This document shows, in pieces, positions 57,213 through 64,000 of a stretch of DNA of 64,000 nucleotides; position 1 is the stretch's first letter; the number at the start of each line of letters is the position of its first letter. The stretch comes from Arthrobacter sp. MMS18-M83 (lineage in GTDB: Bacteria > Actinomycetota > Actinomycetes > Actinomycetales > Micrococcaceae): assembly GCF_026683955.1 (NCBI RefSeq), contig NZ_CP113343.1, positions 186,001-250,000 of the forward strand, written 5' to 3'. The notes under the pieces are model-generated. The model made no database searches and was not told the origin of the DNA. It was given only the letters and a program-made list of their open reading frames with translations. The position numbers and the translations under genes are program-made.

Positions 57213-57574
57213 TACGATCCTCCTTTCAGAATCCTCAGATGATCATCGAACAGGTCATCCGCAATCGGGATATTCGTTTTGTACCACTTGCTCCAGTTGC
57301 CGGCCTTGTCGCCTGCGACAAGCAGGATCGCATGCCGTTCCGGGTCGAAGGCAAACAAGATCCGCAGCTCCGAGCGGCCGCTCGACCCCGGCCTCAGCTC
57401 CTTCATGTTCCTGTGCCGCGAACGAACCACCGTGTCGACCAGCGGACGGCCAAGCTGCGGACCACGCTCGGCAAGAAGCTCCAACGCGGCGATCACCTGC
57501 TCATACGAGTCCTGATCGAGCCCGAGCAGCCACGACTCCACCAACTCAACGTCAACATTCCACACCGACTCCAT
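57212..57574 (-). CDS. HigB/RelE-type toxin
   Basis: A 120-aa toxin: ESVWNVDVELVESWLLGLDQ, then RGPQLGRPLVDTVVRSRHRN, MKELRPGSSGRSELRILFAF, DPERHAILLVAGDKAGNWSK and WYKTNIPIADDLFDDHL. This is the phage-derived Gp49-like/HigB branch of RelE mRNA interferases, which cut mRNA on ribosomes. The ATG at 57574 is preferred to an upstream ATG because GGGGTG lies at ribosome-site distance. It forms a toxin-antitoxin pair with the overlapping downstream gene. Confidence 0.87.
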   Translation of the reverse strand: MESVWNVDVELVESWLLGLDQDSYEQVIAALELLAERGPQLGRPLVDTVVRSRHRNMKELRPGSSGRSELRILFAFDPERHAILLVAGDKAGNWSKWYKTNIPIADDLFDDHLRILKGGS

Positions 57575-57632
57575 GATACACCCCACAGGTTCTACAACTC
57601 AAGGGCTATATCCATGAGGAGCAGACACTCGC

Positions 57633-58214
57633 CTAATCCGTCTTCAGCTTGCTGAGAAGAGCTGACCGCACCGCCGGATTGTCCTGCCAGAGTCCGAGCG
57701 ATCCCGCGATCGCGTCCCCGATCCGTTCCATGGCGTCCCGGGCGGCAAGCATGTGCACCCCGTGGGACGAAATGCTGGACGGCCCTATGGAGGTGTTGCG
57801 CCCGTGGATCATCACCAGGGGGATCACTTCCACCTCAGGCCCAAGCAGGGAACGGTACCCGGCGGCGGCCGAGTGAATCCAGTTCGCCTTCCCGCGCCCA
57901 AACCCGTCCGAACGGACAATCAGCTCTCTCCCCCGACGCTCTCCATTCGTACTGGCCCCAGCGATAGAGCTAGGAATCCAGCAGATAGACAACGTTCCCG
58001 AGGGCAACCGCGTGGTCCACGTCAGCGTCCTGGTGCCCGGGGAACCGCAGCCCGTGGTACACAGCGGTCCCGGGGATCCGCAGCAGAAGTTCCAACAAAA
58101 GCGCGGTGCTGTCCTCTCCCCGTGCTCCCGCCTCAGCTCTGCCCTGACCGAACTTTCCGGCCGCAGCCAGGGCGCCTTGCCGCGTTCCATGGGTTTCGTA
58201 GTCTCATCGAACAT
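57633..58214 (-). pseudogene. NERD-domain nuclease, inactivated
   Basis: The pieces ALLLELLLRIPGTAVYHGLR, DADVDHAVALGNVVYLLDS and LYRWGQYEWRASG then RELIVRSDGFGRGKANWIH reconstruct a NERD nuclease-related domain. Lesions: a 2-bp shift near the start (GAGAGG), a TAG exactly where the catalytic Lys of the D-x-K motif is expected (after LLDS), and a length change in a C5 run at 57930-57934. The last ~100 residues (VEVIPLVMIHGRNTSIG) are intact. The combination shows true decay. Confidence 0.65.
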
Positions 58215-58484
58215 TACTGTTCCTGGCCCCCATACTCACTTGAAATTTTGATTCCAACACCTTCTCAAGTCGCTGGACCGGAACGCCACACTTGCCTGTA
58301 ATCGAATCCGCCCCGAGCGCCGCACGACAGCGGACCCCCAGCCCGAGCTTGTTCTACAGACGACGGTCACGGAACGACGACCCCGGTTCCCGAGATGTCG
58401 CAGCTGCAGATCGCAATCCACCTATGGTCTACCTGGGCGCGGAGGGCGGCGACTGCGTTGTGCCGGCAAGTGAAGCCAACACAC

Positions 58485-59891
58485 CTAACGGCGCGAAGGG
58501 TCGGGGACCAGCACAAAGTCGTTGCTTGCGAGGATGCCAATCCCGGCCACGATCATTCCCAGGACCAGCAGGCTGAGCGCCGCGCTATGCCACGCCCTGC
58601 GGGTGCCGCTGTTGGTTTCGCGCGCCAGCTTGTGCGGGGGCATCACCGAGTTCCAAGCAATCCACCACCAAACGTAGCCGAGGCTTGCCGTCAGCAACAA
58701 CACCCCGGTGGCCGCCGGTTGCGCGCCATGAAAGCCAAGCCTCGTGAGCCCTAATGCAATGAACAGTACGAAGGTTGCAGCACGGGTCCCCTCCGCCTGC
58801 GCCAACAGGTTCCTCAAGTCGTTCGGATCGCGTTCCGGGGACAACGACTTGTGCCGGATCCGGATCACCAGCCATCGGTAGGCGGCATAGGCCGCGGAAG
58901 AGACCACCAACAGGGTGGAAGCGGCGATGTTTCCGGCAACCGTGCCGTGATCGCCGTAGAGTGCGAACACCACGAAGGGAACACTCACCGACACCGCTAT
59001 CGAGAACCAGCCGGTCCATGTCGCGGCAGCGTATTTGCGATCCATGCGGCGCGCGAAGCCCCGGGGCATGGCTTTCCTGGCGTCCCTGTTGATATACGCG
59101 ACGATGAAGAGACTGGTCCACAGGACAAGCACGCACAATACATAGACAGCCTGCGGAATCCACAGCAACAGGGCAGCGTCTGCAACAGCCATCAGCCACC
59201 ACCACATCTGGCGCCTTACCCGGATCTGGAAGTATTCGCTTTCGAGTCTCGCCCGGGCCCGCGCTTCATGGGGGTTGAGGCGGAGAACGCCCAGCAGCGA
59301 TGTGACGCGACCGCCGGCGGGCCTGGACGGGTTGGTGGCCCGCATGAGGAGCAGCTTGGTGTGGAACGGGTCGATGGCCAGCCCCGCCTTGATCTGCTGC
59401 TCCGCGTCGACGCGTTTTCCACGTACGGTGAAGGTGCTGGCCAGCATGTAGCGGAAGTTGGCGTTATCGGGCGACAACTCCACCGCTTTGCGGAACAGCT
59501 GTTCTGCCTCGGCGAGGTGCTGCGGCTCTGCTTGGTCGTACAGGGTGCAACCCAGCATGTAGAGCCCTGGAGCCCATTCGCCTCCGGCTAGCGTCAGCCC
59601 CCGACGCATCGCGGACTCGGCAGTCCGCAGGTCTTCGACACCGGCGAATCCTGCGCTCAGCCGCAGCCACCACCACGGTTCATCAGGTTCCAGGTCCACA
59701 GCACGCTGCGCGGAATCCAAGGCGGCCTTCCAGTCCTTGGACAAGGCGAAGACGCGGGAAAGCTGGCCGTGCAAAGCGGCGCTGTCCGGTTCGGAGGCAA
59801 GTGCATCGCTCAGTACAGCCAAGGCCCGGTCGTGCCTGCCGGTCAGCAGGAAGGCCTCGGACCGGTCGATGACCATCCCCACACCGGCCAT
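58485..59891 (-). CDS. TPR-repeat integral membrane protein
   Basis: 468 aa. Residues ~10-200 hold four to five TPR-like helical pairs (LTGRHDRALAVLSDALASEP, DWKAALDSAQRAVDLEPDEP, AEQLFRKAVELSPDNANFRY). From ~228 on there are about six membrane helices (MWWWLMAVADAALLLWIPQA, WFSIAVSVSVPFVVFAL, LSLLVLGMIVAGIGIL). The TPRs would face the cytoplasm. Its ATG is one base past the stop of the AAA+ gene, so the two are co-translated and probably interact. Not recognised as a characterised family. Confidence 0.75.
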   Translation of the reverse strand: MAGVGMVIDRSEAFLLTGRHDRALAVLSDALASEPDSAALHGQLSRVFALSKDWKAALDSAQRAVDLEPDEPWWWLRLSAGFAGVEDLRTAESAMRRGLTLAGGEWAPGLYMLGCTLYDQAEPQHLAEAEQLFRKAVELSPDNANFRYMLASTFTVRGKRVDAEQQIKAGLAIDPFHTKLLLMRATNPSRPAGGRVTSLLGVLRLNPHEARARARLESEYFQIRVRRQMWWWLMAVADAALLLWIPQAVYVLCVLVLWTSLFIVAYINRDARKAMPRGFARRMDRKYAAATWTGWFSIAVSVSVPFVVFALYGDHGTVAGNIAASTLLVVSSAAYAAYRWLVIRIRHKSLSPERDPNDLRNLLAQAEGTRAATFVLFIALGLTRLGFHGAQPAATGVLLLTASLGYVWWWIAWNSVMPPHKLARETNSGTRRAWHSAALSLLVLGMIVAGIGILASNDFVLVPDPSRR

Positions 59892-59892
59892 T

Positions 59893-61170
59893 TCAGAGCA
59901 TCTTCCGGGCGCGCAAGTACCGGTCCAACTCGTCGTAGGACCCGTTGGCGTTGCCGAATTCCACTACGTTCCTGGCCGTTTGGAGCCATGACTGCGTTGA
60001 AGGCCGGATGTCTTTGAGGGCCTCATTGACGTGCGCCATGGAGATTGCCTGGACCGAGCCCTTCCGAAGGGACTCCATCATCGCCTTCTCGGCTGCGGAC
60101 GTGACAACGTGTTCAAGGTCGGCGCCGGAGAAGTCTTCCGTTCGGGCAGCGATCTTCTTCACGTCGATGCCGGCGATCGGTCGGGAGGAGAAGTGGTGTT
60201 TGAGGATCGCCTCGCGGGCGGGCCGGTCCGGCGGCAGGACCAGAAGCATGCGGTCAAGACGGCCGGGCCGCAACAGTGCTGTGTCGATGTCCCACGGGTG
60301 GTTGGTGGCCGCCAGGACAAACAGGCCGTCGTTCCGGGCGTCCATGGAATCCAGCTCGAGCAGCATCTGGTTCACGGTCTGCCGCATCCACGCGGCTCCC
60401 CCGGACAGTGTCGACCGCTTGGTGGCCACTGCATCAATCTCGTCCAGGAGAAGGACCGCCGGTGCCGCGCGGCGCGCGGCCTGGAAGATCCCATGGAGGT
60501 TCTTCTCGGTTTCACCGATGTACTTGTCAAAAATGTCCGTCATGGTGGCGGTCATGAACGAAGCTCCGAGCTCGCCCGCCACGGCCCGGGCCATGAAGGT
60601 CTTGCCGCAGCCTGGCGGCCCATAAAGCAGCAGGCCGCCGCGAAGTGATTTACCGAAAGCCCTGGCCACTTCGGGATTCCGCATCGGCTCCAGGAAGGAC
60701 TCGTTCAAGCGGGTCTTGACATCCTCCAATCCTCCGACATCCGCCAGAGTCACAACGGGACGGTCGATATCGAACAAAGCCCCGCCCGCACCCTCGCCGT
60801 TGACAGAGATCGCCTGCGGGTCACCGTCAGGGGCGTCCTCAACAAAGGGCGCCGGAAGCGAATGGCCCAGTTCCTTCTCAGCCCGATGCCAGTCGAAATC
60901 CCCTGCCGGCTGTGCGCTCGGACCATCTGTCGATTCGAGGTTGCTTTCCCCGACCTGACCCTGCATGGAAAGGGCCGCCGAAGCATCAATGAGGAGCGTT
61001 ATGGTTTCAACGTTGTTCGCATCGATCGCCAGGACCAGGTTCAGGTGGTCGATGGCTTCAGCATGGCGCCCTGCCTGGACCAAGAGCTTGGCCACGTTGA
61101 TACGCAAGGGAACGTTGTCCGGCAGCCTCTCAAGTGCGGCGAGCAACCCATCGATGGCAGCTGCGTTCAT
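59893..61170 (-). CDS. AAA+ ATPase of the CDC48/FtsH-like class with N-terminal TPR
   Basis: 425 aa. A short TPR (RINVAKLLVQAGRHAEAIDH) and acidic linker lead to the ATPase: TLADVGGLEDVKTRLNESFL, Walker A LLLYGPPGCGKTFMARA near 181, TDIFDKYIGETEKNLHGIF, Walker B VLLLDEIDAVATKRS near 238, sensor LFVLAATNHPWDIDTALLRP with Arg finger GRLDR, and a C-terminal lid. No protease domain. The ATG at 61170 follows GGGGGAG; upstream sequence in frame is improbable. With the TPR membrane protein it would form a membrane-tethered unfoldase. Confidence 0.88.
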   Translation of the reverse strand: MNAAAIDGLLAALERLPDNVPLRINVAKLLVQAGRHAEAIDHLNLVLAIDANNVETITLLIDASAALSMQGQVGESNLESTDGPSAQPAGDFDWHRAEKELGHSLPAPFVEDAPDGDPQAISVNGEGAGGALFDIDRPVVTLADVGGLEDVKTRLNESFLEPMRNPEVARAFGKSLRGGLLLYGPPGCGKTFMARAVAGELGASFMTATMTDIFDKYIGETEKNLHGIFQAARRAAPAVLLLDEIDAVATKRSTLSGGAAWMRQTVNQMLLELDSMDARNDGLFVLAATNHPWDIDTALLRPGRLDRMLLVLPPDRPAREAILKHHFSSRPIAGIDVKKIAARTEDFSGADLEHVVTSAAEKAMMESLRKGSVQAISMAHVNEALKDIRPSTQSWLQTARNVVEFGNANGSYDELDRYLRARKML

Positions 61171-61448
61171 TGCTCCCCCAATAATTACGGCGACGACGGC
61201 GGGCCGCCTGTCAGGTCCGCCAGGAACCGCCGCCCCCAAGAACCCCACGGCGACCCGCTGCCGTCATGAATTCAGCTGGCCGCAATCGCGGCCACAGCAG
61301 TACCTTAGCCGTTGATGGGCTCGTGCACCCACGGCGAGCTCATCGGCACTGCTTATCGTCATTCAGCCCCGACATAGCTCGGCAGCCTCACGTCGGCAAG
61401 AGTAGATCTGAGGTGCTGACGATTCGAAAATCCACAGAATGCGGAAAA
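61171..61448. other. intergenic, nothing identified
   Basis: Contains the upstream region of the AAA+ gene and the edge of repeat copy 4. No promoter or RNA could be assigned. Confidence 0.35.
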
Positions 61449-61635
61449 TGTCAAGCTTTGTCAACAGTCAGGGGCTAAAAAGCCCCTGACCTGCGATAAC
61501 ACTGTGCCCGAGGTGGGACTCGAACCGCTTTCCGGGCCTTGAAAACACTGTGAAGTCCTGAAAACATGCCGAGTACGGGCCAGTCCGGCCGATGTACGAC
61601 CCGATCCGAAGCCCGAAGTGTTGACACTGTCAACA
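61449..61635 (-). repeat. ~190-bp dispersed repeat, copy 4 (tRNA-3'-like core)
   Basis: Perfect hairpin GTCAGGGGCT/AGCCCCTGAC at 61467-61490, reading as an intrinsic terminator on the minus strand; core at 61503-61528; direct repeats GTACGGGCCAGTCCGG and GTACGACCCGATCCG; perfect palindrome TGTTGACACTGTCAACA at 61619-61635. It is the right boundary of module C. Confidence 0.9.
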
Positions 61636-61763
61636 CACCCTCTGTTCCCACTTTCGAATTCGCTCCCGAACACGACCAAGTTTGTTCAAACGTACCGGAA
61701 CGGGTTGCCTGGTCAGCCGGTTAGTCTCTCGCTCGTCCAGGGAAACCGTGAAAAACTCTAAGT

Positions 61764-63629
61764 GTGAAAATGGGACCTGATCGTATGGCCCAGCATCTCC
61801 AAGGATGGTTGCAGGCGCTGGCCCATATCGGTGCCGCAGTCAACCGTGGCGTTTCACTGAGCGAACTGTTGGACCTGATCGCCGCGACTGCCTGCAAATT
61901 GATGTCCTACGACTTTTGCGCGATCTTCATCCCGGACGCGGCGTCGCAAGTCCTGATGATCCAAGGCTCCTACGGCCTCTCGGCCGACTACATCCGAGAC
62001 ATAAACGCAGCGCACCCGGTCCGACTTCACGGCCTTCACACCCCCACGCCGGCGGGTCAGGCGTTCGCGATGGGCGTTCCCGTGCAGATCGAAAACTTCG
62101 GAAGTAATCCGACGATGCTCGCCTGGAGAGCCGCTGCGAGAGACCAAGGATATAGCTCCGTAATCTCCGTGCCTTTGAACTCCGCCGATGAGACACTCGG
62201 GACCCTCAACTGCTACACCCGATCGAACCATCACTTCACCAAAGAAGAAGAATCGCGCCTTTTGATGTTGGCAGACCAAGCAGCAATAGCCATCACCACC
62301 AGTCGTCTGCGCTCCGAACAGGCGAACAAGATCACGGTCCTCAACCAGCTGAATGAGTCGCTTGAGGAGCAGTATGAACTGCAAAGGCAAGCCGAAGCAA
62401 TCCATGACCGGTTGACGGGCCTGACGCTTGCAGGGGGCGGAATTAGGGCCCTTGGCGGCGCCCTAGCAGAGATCCTGGATCGTCCCGTCGCCATTTGCGA
62501 GACCAACGGGACCATCCTCTACCAAGAGGAACACGACGGCGTTTCGCTCCCGGCGGCCCAACTCGCGAACGCCGCTGGCCTCCCCCTCCCTGATGTCGCG
62601 TCCGCGGCCAATGCCGGATTGCTGTCCGAAGTTCATCTTCCGGATCCAACAGGCACGCTGACCGTTGTTCGGGTTCCGGTGATGATCAAGGAGAAGATAG
62701 TCGCGTGGATCTGGACGAGCGGGAAGGTCTCCGAGCTGCGCCCGCTGGATCGCCAGGCGATGGAACGAGCCGCGGCGCCCCTGGCCTTGGAACTCCTCCG
62801 GACCCGGACAGCGACCGAGGCAGAGTGGCGGGACACTGGCGAGATTCTCTCCGAACTCCTGTCAGGCAGAGGTCGCGGCTCCACAACGCTCTTGGGCCAA
62901 GCCGCACGGCTCGGCCACGATCTGTCGCTTCCCCACGCAGTCATCGCGGTCCGATTCGAATCCCGTATCGAGAGCGCTTTACCGTACTGGCTTGCCGCCA
63001 CCTTCGAACGGATGGCGCGACAAGTCTCACCAAAGCCGCTGCTCGGATCCCACGAGGAGCACATCGTTGCTCTTTGGCCGCTGGGACCAACGACGCCGAT
63101 CAACGAAGTGCGAGGCATCGGCGAAGAGGTCAGGCAGATTCCTTCAGAACGCAATCAAGGCACGGATCGCGCGCACGCTGCCATCACGGGGCCGGTCACA
63201 AGCATCGCTGGCTATCCTGCGGCGTTTGCAACGGCCCGTGGAGCCATTGAGCTGGCGGCCCTACGCCAGGGTCCCCCCGGAACTCTGGTGTTGAGCGATC
63301 TAGGATTGACTGCGCTTCTACTGCAGCTCCCGGATGTATCCGCGCTGAGCCACTATGTGGACGACGTGCTTGGCCCGTTACGTGCCAACGGCTTAGCCCA
63401 AGATCCATCGCTCTTGCCGACCTTGTCAGCCCTCATTCACAATAATCTCAACGCGAGAAAGACAGCTGAGCAGCTGCATGTCAATGAGGATATCGTCATC
63501 GAAGCCCGCCGACGGATCCAGGATCTGCTCGCACTTGACCTTTCGCGCATCTCCGATCTCACGCGCATCTCAACGGCCATCGAAGTCGACGACGTCGTCG
63601 AGGCCAGGCAGAGCATCATTGACGTCTGA
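61764..63629 (+). CDS. GAF-domain PucR/CdaR-type transcriptional regulator
   Basis: 621 aa. Residues ~20-170 are a GAF domain (DFCAIFIPDAASQVLMIQGS, VPVQIENFGSNPTMLAWRAA, GYSSVISVPL), followed by a coiled linker (LNESLEEQYELQRQAEAIHD), a second sensor-like region and a C-terminal PucR-type HTH (TLSALIHNNLNARKTAEQLH, VNEDIVIEARRRIQDLL). Regulators of this type activate amino-acid or aromatic catabolic genes, often the divergent or downstream neighbour. The start is either GTG 61764 or ATG 61770; no ribosome site is evident, so a leaderless mRNA is possible. Confidence 0.85.
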   Translation: MKMGPDRMAQHLQGWLQALAHIGAAVNRGVSLSELLDLIAATACKLMSYDFCAIFIPDAASQVLMIQGSYGLSADYIRDINAAHPVRLHGLHTPTPAGQAFAMGVPVQIENFGSNPTMLAWRAAARDQGYSSVISVPLNSADETLGTLNCYTRSNHHFTKEEESRLLMLADQAAIAITTSRLRSEQANKITVLNQLNESLEEQYELQRQAEAIHDRLTGLTLAGGGIRALGGALAEILDRPVAICETNGTILYQEEHDGVSLPAAQLANAAGLPLPDVASAANAGLLSEVHLPDPTGTLTVVRVPVMIKEKIVAWIWTSGKVSELRPLDRQAMERAAAPLALELLRTRTATEAEWRDTGEILSELLSGRGRGSTTLLGQAARLGHDLSLPHAVIAVRFESRIESALPYWLAATFERMARQVSPKPLLGSHEEHIVALWPLGPTTPINEVRGIGEEVRQIPSERNQGTDRAHAAITGPVTSIAGYPAAFATARGAIELAALRQGPPGTLVLSDLGLTALLLQLPDVSALSHYVDDVLGPLRANGLAQDPSLLPTLSALIHNNLNARKTAEQLHVNEDIVIEARRRIQDLLALDLSRISDLTRISTAIEVDDVVEARQSIIDV

Positions 63630-63890
63630 TCCCCGCGCGCGGGCGCATTCCACAAATGCGCCGGTGGGCGACGCGCGGGTCACACCCGGCGCCTCGGGTA
63701 TCCGCGTGACGGTAAATGGATTGAATAGAGGGGTGGTGTTCCACCGAGGCCCCGAGCAGATCTCTCGGAGGCTGACCGGTCGCGCCTCGGCGAGTAACTG
63801 ATGCGTCAGACTCCCACGCCCGAAAGTTCCAACGAACCCTTTCCTACTATTCATGCGTATGATACTAATTGTTTGTATGGGAGATAAATC
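63630..63890. other. intergenic / promoter region
   Basis: A minus-strand frame here has poor protein character and is not called. The AT-rich stretch around 63852-63890 (GTATGATACTAATTGTTTGT) contrasts with the surrounding GC-rich DNA and probably contains a promoter for the genes to the right. Confidence 0.4.
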
Positions 63891-63959
63891 ATGAATTTTG
63901 GCACGCAACCGCAGGGCTGGATCTGGATGACCGGGGCTGACCCTATGCCAGCCGGCTGA
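63891..63959 (+). CDS. possible 22-aa leader peptide
   Basis: An ATG preceded by GGGAG (spacing eight) encodes MNFGTQPQGWIWMTGADP and four more residues to a TGA at 63957-63959. The upstream AT-rich promoter-like stretch supports translation. It contains two Trp codons; it may be a leader peptide of an operon outside the window or a truncated gene start. Confidence 0.35.
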   Translation: MNFGTQPQGWIWMTGADPMPAG

Positions 63960-64000
63960 ATGAGCGTGCAACAGCGGAGGGACGCGACGAATCTGCACTC

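Noticed and set aside
28438..61635. Spaced repeats as a CRISPR array
   Set aside because: Only four copies, kilobases apart, with genes between them; no cas genes.
61461..61679. Minus-strand frames over all four repeats reading SSPTSGT-type peptides
   Set aside because: They are translations of the tRNA-like core; lengths and flanks differ between copies and no ribosome site is shared.
63570..63998. 142-codon minus-strand frame at the right edge
   Set aside because: Overlaps the PucR gene end and an AT-rich promoter region; composition unlike a protein.

Overview
This is a high-GC actinobacterial segment. Gene style, Shine-Dalgarno-led GTG/TTG starts, a non-phosphorylative L-fucose pathway and a persulfide-detoxification operon suggest a soil Arthrobacter-type member of the Micrococcaceae. 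That assignment is inference; no rRNA gene or intact tRNA gene is present to confirm it.

Layout. (1) 1-8.5 kb holds a polysaccharide deacetylase cut by the window edge, an L-asparaginase divergent from a LacI regulator with two identical palindromic operators between them, a decayed stretch (MmyB-type regulator remnant, dehydrogenase remnant, two diverged copies of a small RBS-equipped gene), a DUF1275 membrane protein, and an aldehyde dehydrogenase 3' fragment fused head-on to a hydroxypyruvate isomerase 3' fragment followed by a tartronate-semialdehyde-reductase-type gene. (2) 8.6-22.8 kb is an L-fucose island: alpha-L-fucosidase, a sugar ABC importer, a GntR/FCD regulator, and an operon with fuconate dehydratase, fucose mutarotase, lactonase, aldo/keto reductase, epimerase-like protein, FAH hydrolase and SDR. 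Together these could take fucosides to pyruvate plus lactate. Five CATCNGAT-type sites lie in the regulatory gaps. (3) 23.2-27.7 kb is a cst-like operon (CstR repressor, rhodanese/membrane protein, TauE/SafE, two rhodaneses, thioredoxin, CstB-like persulfide dioxygenase) with four copies of an ATACCC-N4-GGGTAT-type operator. One rhodanese appears to start at ACG.

(4) 28.4-61.6 kb is an accessory, largely defence-related region punctuated by four same-orientation copies of a ~190-bp repeat. Each copy has a tRNA T-arm/3'-end-like core between short direct repeats, a pair of 15-bp direct repeats, a TGTTGACA-N-TGTCAACA palindrome and (in two copies perfectly) a terminator-like hairpin. They bracket three modules. 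Module A has HIRAN plus HipA-like kinase, a GmrSD/alkyltransferase-like/DUF4268 fusion, an HhH protein, a broken PD-(D/E)XK nuclease, a Doc remnant, an 1801-aa DUF4011-type helicase/Vsr protein, an IS21 remnant and an SF2 helicase-nuclease. Module B has an HTH-Mrr-STAND NTPase, an RNase H-like protein, a TIGR04141/DUF6119 protein, GNAT and LysR fragments and a second HIRAN protein. Module C has a HigBA-type toxin-antitoxin pair, a dead NERD nuclease, and a TPR membrane protein with an AAA+ ATPase. A GAF/PucR-type regulator follows the last repeat.

A recurrent feature is that otherwise intact genes (asparaginase, LacI, GarR-like, SF2 helicase, HTH-Mrr-STAND) are each broken by one missing base, mostly in a run of five identical bases, and adding one base restores a whole-codon gene of family-typical length. 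This looks more like homopolymer under-calling in the assembly than five independent mutations, whereas the NERD, MmyB and IS21 remnants carry several kinds of lesion and are probably truly dead.
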